From assembly GCA_035578175.1 (NCBI GenBank), contig JAQMRL010000010.1, positions 33,984,784 to 34,048,783 of the forward strand: a stretch of DNA of 64,000 bases. The letters run 5' to 3'. Made by a program: the position numbers and the translations under genes. Below, one piece after another: positions 22,717-33,940 of the stretch. The DNA is from Catonia carolina (taxonomy: Eukaryota > Arthropoda > Insecta > Hemiptera > Achilidae). Positions within the stretch are counted from its first letter, which is position 1. Each line of letters opens with the position of its first letter. Under the pieces are notes generated by a model, which was not told the DNA's origin, made no database searches, and saw nothing but the letters and a program-made list of their open reading frames with translations.

Positions 22717-23589
22717 AAATAATTTTAAACTGCAGGATCCATTATAAAGATTTATTTTTGAATTTAGATTACCATACTTTTTAACGCTTGAGGTAATTTA
22801 TTGATAAATTTTCTACCTGCATAATTAGGGTTTCATTCAAACAATTTAGTGTTGTGATTAGCAACACAGCAATCAATTCTGCTAAGAGTAATAGTGTTGC
22901 CAGAGCTTGAAAATAATCCCGTTTATAATTTTCAATCACTATCTGAAAACAAGATGAGGTTCCAGTTGAAGAAGCATGAAATATTATCATGAATATTTGA
23001 TAAAATATAGGATAACGTATAAAATAAGAAGTGTGTGTTCTTTCAAGTGTGAATTTTGAATTAAAAAATAATTCTGATTATTTCATCAAATGATAATTTT
23101 GTAAATAATAAATACAAATTCTGTAACAAAATAATAATATGAAATCAACGTTCACCGATAAAAAAAAATTACTTATTACAATTTTAAAAGTGATATATTC
23201 CGAAGGCATTCAACAATGCAGAACATTACACATTTTAATTAAAAACAACCAATAAATTAATATTAAAGGAAAGAACACTTTCAATTTCAAATGTTCAAAA
23301 AAAAACTTTAAAATTGAATACAAATCACTTCATAGCAAATTTTCTACTTAAAATACACTGTTAAAAGAATTTAAAATAAAATATAAATACCGCATCATGT
23401 GCCGCCAATGGCGACTGGTATAGCATTAATCCATAAAGAAGGTTCATATCACGTCTGCTGATGAGACGTTTTTAAACATTGAATAAATTTTGAAGAAACC
23501 TTCTTTGATGTTTGAGAAAGAACAACAATTTAAAATCTCAAGATGGCGTCTGTCTAGTGCAAAATAGAAGTAAGGAAATCATGCTGTTG
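22717..23589. other. AT-rich DNA, nothing recognised
   Basis: No gene or repeat supported. Confidence 0.4.
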
Positions 23590-23965
23590 TTTAGATCATC
23601 AGCCGAAAGGCTGGTTTGAACCTCTAGATGTTTTATTAAGTAAAACAAGGAGTGAGGTGTTTTACTATTGCTTTCCTCTCTGAGTGGAAAAGTGTGCTTA
23701 TGAGCATGCAAAGCCCTATGAATAGACATATTTTCCAACCTGAAATATACACCTTTACTTCATTCACTACAGGATATAGCTGTATAATGAAATGCATTCT
23801 TTTAGAGGAGATAACTCTGACTAGTGTCTTTTACACCTCTACCTTTGCTGTTCTTAAATGCTTCAATCAAATAATTGGCTGACCGTGTGATAAGAAACAG
23901 AACTATGTTTTTGTAGCCCTGGAACTAGCAGATTGAGTGCAAATAATTTATCACATCAATCTTGC
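23590..23965 (+). repeat. Dispersed repeat family D, copy 1
   Basis: Starts around ATCATCAGCCGAAAGGCTGG, which contains a small hairpin (AGCC-GAAA-GGCT), followed by a box-B-like GGTTTGAACCTC. It continues with CTTTCCTCTCTGAGTGGAAA, TTCTTAAATGCTTCA and TTTTTGTAGCCCTGGAACTA. Copies are at 62697-63065 on the same strand and 48915-49290 on the opposite strand. It is about 370 bases long with no coding frame. It is most likely a SINE or MITE, since the box-B-like motif favours a SINE but no A-box is evident. Confidence 0.75.
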
Positions 23966-25042
23966 CAGTTATGGGCTAATGGAAATCATATAGCCAATTT
24001 ATTAAAAAAAATCATAAGAATTTTGACGAACCGTCTTTTTGAACAGTCTGTTGCAGTACAAATTTGATTAACATCGTAGCGGCAAAGAGCTAAATAAACA
24101 TATAAATTGTAATATGACAAATTTACTGGACACCTGGAGTTGTTTATTTTTGAGTCTATTGAAATAAAAATAGATATCTCCAGCTGATTAAAATAAATAT
24201 TTTAATAAAATTATTTGATTTCAATAACAAAAGTAGGGTTACTAGGCAACTAAGAAGAAGAAAAGAGAATTGTAAAATATTTTAATGGGGGACTGGAGGC
24301 CAAACCAAACGAGTGGGTCCCTCATGCGTGCTTAACAAACAGTAGTAAATATATAATTAATAGCAAAAATAGATAAATAGTAATAAATACAACGTGCATA
24401 TTATTAAAAGAGACACAAATTATCCTACTTCATAATAAGAGTGACTATCCGGTAGCCTTTCAATGGCAGACGTATAAAACGATAACAATAAACAATCGTT
24501 CAATTATGTAATTATGAAAATATATAAATTAAATAAAACTTATAATGATTTGATGTGAATAATGTTTTATTGAGTGAGATAAGGGACAAGGTAAATAAGA
24601 AATTGATTTAATTTTAATCTTACAAATTTGGCATACCCTCGTGGAGTATAAATAGTTTCTAACAAATTTGGCTGATCCCTGGCGGAGATAATGAGAGGGA
24701 ATATTTAATACCTTTCAAATTGGCCAATCCCTTGTGGGGAATATTTAGTATCTTTCAAAATAAACAGTTCAAAAATATAACTACATTTTATTTCCATTAA
24801 ACTACAGGAATTCATTTTATTTAAGTGAACTCACACAAAATTAAATTTAAAAAACTAACTAAATTCAAATTCATTTAAAAATCGATCGTCTTTTGTTTAT
24901 TTTAAATATCAGTTTAAAAATAAAGAATGAAATGTAGATTGTCATTTGTGTCAGTACTAAGAAAATTATTAAATTTAATTATTATGATTGTATTTTAATA
25001 TTTCTATTTGATTTCTGTATTATTTTTTATTGCATATTTTTG
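23966..25042. other. AT-rich DNA with a weak degenerate repeat near 24628-24770
   Basis: Near 24628-24770 a motif of the form AAATTTGGC...CCCT-G-GGAG/GGGGAATATTTA recurs three times at about 50-65 base steps, a degenerate tandem array. Nothing else is recognised. Confidence 0.35.
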
Positions 25043-25962
25043 TACGAGGTGTGATAAAAAATACGGTGAATAATTTTATCACGAACAAAGTAATAAGGTT
25101 ACATCAAATTTGAATTAATCTCCTTCAAAGTACTCTCCTTGGTTAGCAATGCACTTATCTGAATGTTGATTCCATGATTGGAAGCATTTCTGGTACGTTT
25201 TTTTCGGAAGGGCCTTTAGCTGCTCTGTCAAGACCCTCTCAATATCGTGAATGGTGTCAAAATTCTTTCCTTTAGCACTGTTATTGTTTTTGAGAAGAGC
25301 CAGAAGTCGCATTGTGCTAAATCAGGAGAGTAAAGCGGATATGGTTAGACAGGAATCGTTTTTAGCCAAAAACTCTGGATCAGAAAGTGAGGTGTGGCAA
25401 GAGCATCAAAAGTCGGAGAACGAATTTCGCACTCGGTCGTCCCATTTGTATCGATTAAAATGCTTTGTTTGGACTCGTACAAGATGTTCAGTTCTTCAGT
25501 AAGCTCTTGAATTATCAATCGGATGTTTGAACGAACCAGTTCTACCACTTTTTGCATGTTTGCGTCTGTTGTTTAGGTCGAAGGACATCCTGACCATTCC
25601 TCATTTTCAATAGACTTATCGTTGCTTTTAAATCGCTTATACAACTTGCTAACAGCCTTCAGAGTTATCATGTTATCGCCATACATTAATTTTAACATTT
25701 CATGAGCTTCTATGACACTTTTTTGGAACTAAAACAAAATTAGTGTTAACACGATGTTCGAAATCTATAATGCATGTCAGACACGGTAAACATGACCTCA
25801 CTCTTCCAGCTCTGGAAGCCGACTGACAAGTCACAACTTGTTTAAACTTGATACTGATAATTTTAAAGAACAGGCTATTGAACTTTTTACTTCAAATGGA
25901 TATAGTGTCAGCAGTTCATTTGTAGTAAAATCATTCACCGTATTTTTTGATCACACCTCGTA
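25043..25962 (-). mobile_element. Internally deleted mariner transposon
   Basis: Ends are inverted repeats of about 30 bases starting TACGAGGTGTGAT, with A/C variation at one site and TA at both borders. The minus strand carries transposase pieces in order. First is an N-terminal helix-turn-helix segment (AHEMLKLMYGDN, then KLYKRFKS, about 25720-25620), then RLIIQELTEELNILYES near 25520. After a gap come YSPDLAQCDFWLF (about 25335-25300, third catalytic Asp block) and the C-terminus QKCFQSWNQHSDKCIANQGE with YFEGD, stop at 25115. The blocks holding the first and second catalytic Asp are deleted, so the 920-base copy is non-autonomous. Its ends resemble those of the copy at 61464-62383. Confidence 0.9.
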
Positions 25963-27110
25963 TTTTTGTACCATTTTTACAGTAGGCCTGTATTATTTAT
26001 TTTTATTCATTAAACAAGGTATTGTTCATCATTTTTAAGTTGCAATCGTTTATTTCATATTAATTTTTTGTTATTACGTAGTCAATGCGCGGTAGGGGAA
26101 GTGATACATCCGCCACCTGGTATGAATAGAGCCTGGATGTTTTGATTTTATATGAATAGAATTAAAGTGAAAGTAGATTATATATAATTGAAGGAAATTG
26201 TAAATCGTGTTAACAAAGTTATAAGTAAACTCCGAACGGTAAATACAACAAAATATTTCCTGGAATGATGAACAGAAACTAATACAATTGAATGTAGAAC
26301 ATATTTGCCTGTTTCTAGTGGAGAAGTCCTACCTAACTAAGCTTTTGCCATACTATCAGTGCCAAAACCGGCAGCAAATTATTCTAATGGAATGTATCAT
26401 CTCATAACAGTCAGTGTAATGGAACATGTTATATTCATGAGAGAAACGATGATTTCTACGTCAAATATCAAACAAACACACATATATTCATCCCTCCCTG
26501 TTGGCTCGTTCACGCCTAAAATCGCTACCACATCACGACCAACATATTCTCCTCTTCTTCACTTCGCCAACCCCACATTTCACCCCTTAACTCACAGTGG
26601 CGTTGTCATCACTCTATGACAAATATTCATTCAACTATAGACCTATATCTGTTATCTATTCATCTATTCCTATCAGTTATTTCCATTATGACAAAGCAAA
26701 TCGATAGTTACTGCATAATTATATCGAAATTTGCTATCTTTCTCGATATATCGCTCATTAATTCACTGACGTATTTTCTGTTTCACTTTGACAGGTGTTT
26801 CTAATTCAGTTTAACATGATGTGTTTGTTTGTCGGGACGGGTTTTCCTATTGTTTGTCAATCCGTTTATAATTCTTATGTATTCTTATAATCACAGTTTA
26901 TATTTTTTCATAAATAATATTATTCTGTATATATTTACTTATATTTTTTGTATACTTATTGTAATTTTCCACTTTTGTTGCTGTATTTTACTTAATATTC
27001 ATTTTATTAATCAATTGTTTTCTTATAATTGGGAACAAAAATCAGCAAGCCAAGATAGATGGCTCAAATGGATAGTTGGCAAGATAGATGCTGCATTCGG
27101 AAGAACTCTC
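25963..27110. other. AT-rich DNA, nothing recognised
   Basis: No gene or repeat supported. Open frames at 26359-27131 are low-complexity and without domains. Confidence 0.4.
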
Positions 27111-27304
27111 TACTTTGTGGCAAATATTTGATTGCCCTTTGCGGAGAGGAGCTGAATCGGCCCGCTACTAGCCTTTTCAATAACATTTAATTATATACTC
27201 TTACTAAATAGTACACTGAACTTGGTACTTAATGAAGTGTTATTAAGAAGGCTAGTAGCGGACCGATTCTGCTCCTCTCCCCATCAAATCTTTGCCACAC
27301 AGTA
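27111..27304. mobile_element. Small palindromic MITE
   Basis: Arms of about 75 bases, 27111-27188 and 27234-27304, are inverted copies. They start TACT(T/G)TGTGGCAAA and include GGAGAGGAGC, GAATCGG(C/T)CCGCTACTAG and CCTT-T-AATAAC. The spacer is about 45 bases and AT-rich. The left arm has about 7 extra bases near GCCCTTTGC. TA or TAC borders are possible but the target duplication is unclear. Confidence 0.75.
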
Positions 27305-27389
27305 AGTGCAAAAAAAGAAAGTACTGCAGAGACAAGCCAAAACCAGATTTTTTAATACTTTTATGAATTTAGCGTGTTTGTTTTACAGT

Positions 27390-27610
27390 GAATTCCTTCG
27401 AATGACCGGAAAGGCTGACGTAGAGAATCAGAAAAATTTAAGACAAAGATAATGGGTCTGAAATTAGCAGAAAGTCTACGAGGAAGAGAAAAATTATACA
27501 AGATAAACGAATACTTAACGGAAACGATCAGAAAGCGAAGACTAAAATTCTACTAACATCAGTAAAGAATGGATGAAAAATAGTTGAAAAAATCTGTAAG
27601 ATAATAAATA
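27390..27610 (+). pseudogene. C-terminal fragment of a non-LTR retrotransposon polyprotein
   Basis: A + strand frame reads KIMGLKLAESLRGREKLYKI and then ETIRKRRLKFY, followed by a degraded R-MDE and LKKSVR. The TIRKRR-x-x-FYGH-x-RM pattern matches the segment C-terminal to reverse transcriptase in several elements in this window (RKRRLHFYGHIMRL at 41173). Stops break it and no catalytic part is present. Confidence 0.5.
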
Positions 27611-28667
27611 ATTTACCTAAGTTGTCGATATAAGGATTATGGATTGTAATGATTAAAATGTTTTGAATAGGAATTCTGGAAAATATAAACTAGTAGAAAC
27701 ATTTATTTCTATTTTTATTCTTTCTACCATGTTCTGGTAAAGCGTGGAAAGTGTTAGAAGGGTCTCAATTGTTTGAGAACTATCAGAACGTTGGTATAAA
27801 AACATTTAGCGCCTCTGTTGTTAGATAGTTAGTATTTAGACCGTGAATGGAATTAGTGTTGTCGGGCCGTTTTGAAATAATGTCTTTGTGGGGCCGGGTC
27901 TGAACTGCGTTAATAGTGCGTGTACGTACAAGTGGCTGTGGACAGGTAAATCATTGTAATGATTGTTAAGTGACAGTAGTTTATTTCTAATCTAGTTAAG
28001 TTTAAACTTTAGGTTTTGTAATTAATTTAATTGAAGTAATCTAATTGTAATTTAATAGGATTCTAAGCTTAATAATTTATTGTAATTATGAATCTTGTCA
28101 AATAATTGTTAAAAGTTAAAAAGAAAGATTGTTTATTATTTATTTTACTCAGATTTCGCTTATATACACCTAGTCTTAAGTGTTACAATATAAATAAATA
28201 TTTTATAATTTCCATGTTAATATTTATTAATTACATTTTTACGACAGTAAATTTTACCAATTAAACAAATGTCTTTTTGGAAGCATGCGTAGACCAACTT
28301 TCAATTTTTCACCGTTACATCATGCGACATTATTGCGTTTTCTTGAAAGAAAAACTACAAATGCTATTTTGATTTTATCTCTCTTACACAAACAGATGTT
28401 TCTAACTTGTGAGTTGTAACAAATAAACTTTTTTCTTTTTTGTGGTTCGAAGAAATACTGTGGCAGATTAGAAAAGTTTTAACAAAATAACTGAGTAATT
28501 TTCAGAGGAGACCCATTTCGTCTGTGGATGTATCTTACACGAATTGTTTCCTTGATATTGTACGGAATATAAATCGTCTTCATTTATTGTAAAAAATAAC
28601 AATATTATTTAGGTTTAGTTTCCCCACACTAATTATTTAAAACTGCATATAACTTAAACTGCACATA
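27611..28667. other. AT-rich DNA, nothing recognised
   Basis: No gene or repeat supported. Confidence 0.4.
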
Positions 28668-28855
28668 TTTTTACTTTCTCTTGCCCTACATGAATATGTT
28701 GCAAAAGAAAGTATTGTTTTAATGTCGATTTTTTAAAATCGTGTTTTACCGGAGATAAGCATTTTTAGGCCCCCTGAACCCCAAAAACCAGTTTTAAGCG
28801 ATTGATCTCTGTGTGTGTGTGTGTGTGTGTGTGCGTGTGAAATCTCTTATCACCT
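28668..28855 (+). repeat. Unclassified family C, left-end copy
   Basis: Begins TTTTTACTTTCTCTTGCC and contains AAAGTATTGTTTTAATGTCG, TTTTACCGGA, TTTTAGGCCCCCTGAACCC and a short TG tract at 28811-28832, collinear with 20102-20335. The copy ends shortly after the TG tract. Confidence 0.8.
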
Positions 28856-29000
28856 GAAATTAAAATTTTTATATCTACTATTTACCACCATCAACTTTGA
28901 CCGGTGGGCAAAGACTTTCATATGAACTAAAAATAATAATTAATAAAAAATTTTGGGTGCCAGTTCTGTCTATAAAGCATGTGAAATAAATAAAAAAGAC

Positions 29001-30611
29001 TATATCTCCTTCTTCTTCTTCAAGTGCCGTCTCCGCGTCGGAGGTTGCCGATCATCATTGCTATTCTAACTTTCGAAACAGCTGCTCGGAACAGTGACGT
29101 GGAGTTGAGACCAAACCAATCTCTCGAATTCTTCAGCCAGGACGCTTTCCTTCTGCCCGGCCGGCGCTTTCCTGCTATCTTTCCTTCCATTATCAGCTGA
29201 AGAAGTCTGTATTTCCCGTTTCGAAGAACATGGCCGAAGTACTGCAGTTTTCGTCGCTTGATGTCGTATAGCAGTTCCATCTCCTTGCCCATCCGAGTCA
29301 GTACGTCCGTGTTTCGTACTCTGTCGGTCCACGCTATACGGAGCATGCGGCGGTATAGCCACATCTCAAACGCCTCCAGCCTCCTTTCTAGAAGTTTCGT
29401 TAGTGTCCATCCTTCCTGCCGGTAAAGAAGTACAGGAAGTACGTAGCACCTCAGAATTCGGAGCCTCGTGTTGAGACTAAGATCACGTTGGCACAATAGG
29501 TGTTTTAGTTTCGTGAACACTGCTCTGGCTTGCTCGATACGCGCTTTAACTTCCTGACCTTAGTCCCATTTGTCATTTAGGCAGCACCCAAGGTATTTGT
29601 ACGTGTGCACCCGTTCAATGGCGGAGCCAGCGAGTGTGATTCCTGCGTTGACCGCCTCTTCACCGATCACCATGAACTTAGTTTTACGTATATTCATCCG
29701 TAGTCCGTATGCATTGCTAATTGTGTTGACGCGTTCCAGCAACACTTGGAGATCTTCCTCGCTATCTGCAATCAGCGCTGTATCGTCGGCATATCTCAGG
29801 TTGTTGATGCCCTCTCCATTCACTATAATGCCTTCTCTGCATCCATCCAAAGCTTCCGACAAAATGGCCTCCGAATATAAGTTGAAGAGCATCGGTGAGA
29901 GCACGCATCCCTGTCTAACCCCACGGCGGATTTGCACTTCCTCCGACAGCTCCTCTCCCACTCGCACCTTGGCACATTGGTTCCAATATAGGTTGGCGAT
30001 AATTCTTATGTCGCGATCGTCGAGGCCCACTCGTTGCAAAATTTCTAGCATCCTGTCGTGTAGTACTTTGTCGAATGCCTTCTCGTAGTCAATGAAGCAC
30101 AGGAATACGTTCTTGTCCATATCTTGGCATCTCTGAACGAGGACATTCATGGCAAACAAGGCGTCTCTCGTGCCGAAGCCTCCTCGGAATCCAAACTGTG
30201 TGTCCGTCATTTGTTCTTCGTACTTTTGGTAGACCCGTTCATGTATTATTTTCAGGAAAATCTTCAGAACGTGGCTCATTAAACTAATCGTCCGGTGTTC
30301 TTCGCAGCGTCTTGCATTGAGCTTCTTCGGTATAGGAATGAACGTCGACTTAAGCCATTCGTCTGGGATCACGCCAGTCTGATATACTTTATTGCACAAA
30401 GACGTCAGGGAATCCAGGTCTTCCTCATTCAATGTTTTGAGTAGTTCTGCGTGCACCTCGTCTGGTCCTGGTGCTTTTCCCGACCTCATCTTACTGATGG
30501 CTCGTTTTACTTCCTCTTTGAGAATATCCGGTCCGGTTACCGTGGTGGTCACGGCTGGGTGCGCTTTTCGGTCATCTGCAAATAGTTGGCTAACATAACA
30601 TATATCTCCTT
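29001..30611 (-). mobile_element. 5'-truncated non-LTR retrotransposon with 11-base target-site duplication
   Basis: TATATCTCCTT occurs at 29001-29011 and again at 30601-30611, directly flanking the coding insert. This is a perfect target-site duplication. The 3' end (left, since the element is on the minus strand) carries a GAAGAAGAAG tail that starts only about five bases after the stop codon at 29020. The 5' end stops inside the polyprotein, upstream of the reverse transcriptase domain, so the endonuclease is missing. The intact duplication and the single stop in 1.57 kb of coding sequence point to a fairly recent insertion. Confidence 0.9.
29020..30596 (-). pseudogene. Reverse transcriptase polyprotein of a non-LTR retrotransposon, one in-frame stop
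   Basis: This enzyme copies the element's RNA into DNA at a nicked target. The frame is open from the truncated 5' end at 30596 to 29563, where a TAA stands; the same frame then continues to the stop at 29020. Counting from the Met at 30552, visible blocks are SGKAPGPDEVHAELLK (24-39), RTISLMSHVLKIF (87-99), FIDYEKAFDKV (153-163, first catalytic Asp), GVRQGCVLSPMLFN (211-224) and RYADDTALIADS (253-264, catalytic pair). After the TAA come LRCYVLPVLLYRQEGWTL and RRKLQYFGHVLRNGK, the usual C-terminal region. The family is related to insect endonuclease-reverse transcriptases; I do not assign a clade. The 8769 fragment is a close relative. Confidence 0.92.
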
Positions 30612-30789
30612 ACTTACAGTAAATATTTAATGAATAATAAACTACTAACTAAATCACCTAACTACTAACAAAATTATCCTTAAATTACCCTTACCTATTT
30701 TAAAATATAGCCAACCTTTTTGCCGCGACGTTAATATAAAAACAAGGAATTAAAAACCCTTAATAAAATATACGAATGAATTACCTCGA
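30612..30789. other. AT-rich spacer, nothing recognised
   Basis: Short AT-rich gap between the LINE insertion and the next repeat. Confidence 0.4.
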
Positions 30790-31023
30790 ATTAACTGTCT
30801 CCTCTTTCTTCTTCTTCTCTTCGTCCTCCTGGACACCCTCGTTCTCCTAGACCCTCGTTCTCCTAGCATCGTCTTCAAATTCTTCTCATTCTTAACAACT
30901 CCTCTGTTTGACACCTAAGTCCCAAGAGAACTGATTGTGAATTTCCTGGGTTCGAACCAGGAAACCTCTGGTTGACAAGCCTCCCTCTTCCACCAACCGC
31001 TCAACTAACCTGGAGGGCCACCA
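30790..31023 (-). mobile_element. SINE-like element with tRNA-like head and purine-rich tail
   Basis: On the minus strand the right end starts a tRNA-like sequence with GGTTAGTTGAGCGGTTGGTG (A-box like) and CCTGGTTCGAACCCAGG (B-box in a perfect T-arm). About 130 bases of body follow, ending in purine-rich GAAGAAGAAGAAAGAGG near 30795. Two short tandem units (AGGAGAACGAGGGT) lie at about 30838-30868. The tail type is the same as that of the LINEs in this window. A tRNA pseudogene is the alternative for the head alone. Confidence 0.55.
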
Positions 31024-32890
31024 GGAAGGAGAACTACCCCAATGATTGGCTGAAAGTTGGTAGGTGTAAGAAAGGCCCAAAAACACAGTGGGAGAAAATA
31101 CCCCGGCCTATTGAATATCATGTGTTTCACCGTTGGCTGTATTTACAACTTATTGTCTAACTACTATTCTAATGTAACTTATTCTAACAATGGCGGTTTT
31201 TCCCTAATATCATTTATTTGGTTTCTACCTGAGTAATGGAAGTTATAGTAATTGGGAATTACCATAACTTCTATTGTTTGTACAATATATTGTACTTTTA
31301 CAATGGTACAACTATTAAAGCCTTTACACGATCTTTGGTGTATTCTTAAATACTCCATCTATAAGACATGGCAGGGATACTTACAAAATTGTTTTATTAC
31401 ATCTGGAATTGAATATTAAAATTTTTATGACTATTATCTTCATAAATTCAGAGAAAAAATAAAATAGAAAAATACAAGCATTTTCCGCTCCTTTTGTATT
31501 TAAAAAATTAATGATAATTTGAAGTATTTTAATGTAATTATTGGTAAAAACTCCAGCAGAAACCTGGTTCGTTCACAATCTAAACTTATAAGTAGATTAA
31601 AGTCGACTGGTATAGTTTATTTGATTGATCGACTAGTTGAACTATTGCAGTTATTTGATACCAACTAAGTTAAATAGTAACTAAATTTCAATTCCCGTGG
31701 AAGTATCTGAATGCAGAATATGTATTTGAAAATTTCCTACAGTAACTCGTACGATTTGTGACATGAGAGTATTGATATTAAGTTATTCGACATCGGTTTA
31801 AAGTAATGTTACTACTGTTCGATTTAATAAACGTGATATTTTGACGTAAACGAATAATTCTAGTTATTTTCTTAAAATTTAATTACAGCTTCCTGTAAAA
31901 GTAATTATTCAGACGTATTTGAAGTGATTTCATGAGTATGATACTTTTGAGATTTTGTTGGGTATTATCACAGACTGAAAAAGTGTATGAAAATTTAATC
32001 TATCAAACGGAAAATTCATAAAAATATTCCTTTAGCTTTGAATATCTTTTGTTGCGATCATAGCTACGTTGAACAACACAAGTAATTTGAAATTTAGCTT
32101 GCTGTCGGCATGTGAGTAAATGAAAATTTTAGATTTATTTTGAACATATTCTTGCTTTGAAGTATTTTGAAATGTTTTGTTGTAATTTATGTTATTTAAA
32201 ATCTTATTATAATTTTTTGTGTTTTTTCTATTGGTCTGCTTAAAGTCGCTTCAACAACTAGCAACTACTCGGGGTCATTAGCGACTACTGTGGTTAATGG
32301 AACTGAAACGGTGGGTTTTACTGTGTAATGATTTCCAGATCCCAGCCACATAATGAACCCAAGATTCCTATTAGTATTCTATCGCGCTTACCACTTTGTC
32401 ACGGAGGATCATGTTTACATTACAATTAAATCGGGAAAGCATATTCGGAAATAGTCTTCGGTTTCTTAAACTAAACGTTAGACTTAAGAAGTCAAAATAA
32501 ATAAAAAAAATGTTTTTCATATAGATATGACCTGAAATTTAAAAAAAATTGACATCTTTGATTTCAATATAGAATTAAGCACGTTGAATGTTTTCAATAT
32601 TTTAAAATTTGCAGTATTTTTGGAACTGATCTTAGTAATGTATATCAACTGGTTTTTAAAGAGTATTGTTTTAGATTTGAGTTCAATGATTAAATATACA
32701 TAGAGAAGTAATTTTTTACAAGATTTAAATTTGCTACATACGCTGTTATTTAAAATATAAAAATCCCTTTCATGAAAAGACGCGTCACATGGATAGTAAC
32801 AATTTTTTAAAAAGGCTTAGGCCTACATTTTGATTTATGACAAAAACCATTAGTGATTTCTGTATTCACTATTTAGGAAGAATCAAATGA
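31024..32890. other. AT-rich DNA, nothing recognised
   Basis: Nearly 1.9 kb without a supported gene or repeat. A short inverted pair TTACTATAACTTC/GAAGTTATAGTAA lies near 31238-31275. Confidence 0.4.
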
Positions 32891-32896
32891 CACTAT

Positions 32897-33180
32897 TTTT
32901 GTTTCCAAATCCGACGTTGATTTCTTGACTTCTGGTATTGGGCTACTTCCAGTCGAAACTTGAACTTCAAATCCAATTCTGGCTCACTAACCTTTTGTGA
33001 AGATAATAAATCGGAAAACCGTTTGTTGCTATCTCTTGTAATCTAACTTTGATTTCTTGACTTACGGTTTTGGGTAATTTTTATTCAAAACTGGAACTTT
33101 AAACCGCATATAAACCTCCTTACCTTTTGTGAAGATTACGAATCCGAAAACTGTTTGTTGCTACCTCTTGTAGTTTTGAC
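32897..33180. repeat. Two-copy tandem repeat, period about 132
   Basis: GATTTCTTGACTT begins at 32919 and again at 33051. Each unit continues with a TATTCAAAACTGGAACTT-like stretch and CCTTTTGTGAAGAT, then CCG(T)TTGTTGCTA(T/C)CTCTTGTA. The copies differ at many sites, so the duplication is not recent. There is no coding frame across it. Confidence 0.7.
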
Positions 33181-33940
33181 ATCTGGGGATGGCAGAGGAC
33201 AAGGGAAGATGATAGATGACAATGTAAAAAATTGCCACCAATTAATTTATTCTGTTAGATTTGTTGATTTCGAAAAAACTGTTATTTTTAATATTGCGTG
33301 ATTGTAAACTGCCCAGCAATCTCTCGGGATCTGATTCTACAGCTAAGAATTAGCTAAAAATCTTCATATACAGATAGGTCCGTAAACGCTTCGATAGCGA
33401 GTTACGAAACGATTTCACCCATATTCAGGTATACAAATAAAATAAGACCATACTGACATTTTTAAGGCTTTAATTACTAGGCATAGTTAATAGCACCTTA
33501 TGGATTTTAAACTGGAAAATTAATTAAAATAGGTTTCAGAATTGTACACCTCATAGTTTTGAAGATTTCTGACATAAAACACAAAAATTAGGGGTCAGAA
33601 TTACCACTTTTTTAGATTGAACATAAAATATCTTGGTTAAATAATTAATTGCCAGCGCATAAAAAACTAAATTGTGATGAATTTATATAATTAAATCGTG
33701 ATCTGAGCAATGAAATAATAATTTCTTTCCTTTGAATTGAGTGGAATTTTTTAATTTTGAATTAATCCTAGTAATCTATAGTGTAGTTTTAAGAGAATCT
33801 CTTAAGACATCTAATTAATTGTAACTTTTTTTAATTTTGCATTTAGAATGTCTGTTTGTATTTTTGTTACTTATGATTTATGAGTTTTGAAGGAAACAGG
33901 TGTTTAATTAGTTAATGGTTAACACGAGATTAATGGTTAA
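33181..33940. other. AT-rich DNA with one copy of a short direct repeat (33762-33830)
   Basis: A segment of about 70 bases near 33762 (AATTAATCC then GTGTAGTTTTAAGAGAAT, ATTAATTG) recurs near 35402, on the other side of the mariner-derived element. Nothing else is recognised. Confidence 0.45.

Noticed and set aside
24628..24770. Possible satellite array
   Set aside because: Only three weakly similar units; mentioned as degenerate repeat but too poor to call an array.
26359..27131. Three consecutive + strand frames of 60-100 codons
   Set aside because: Low-complexity, hydrophobic by composition, no start context or domain, not collinear with any family I know.
29570..30088. 172-codon open frame on the + strand
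   Set aside because: Antisense shadow of the reverse transcriptase on the minus strand.
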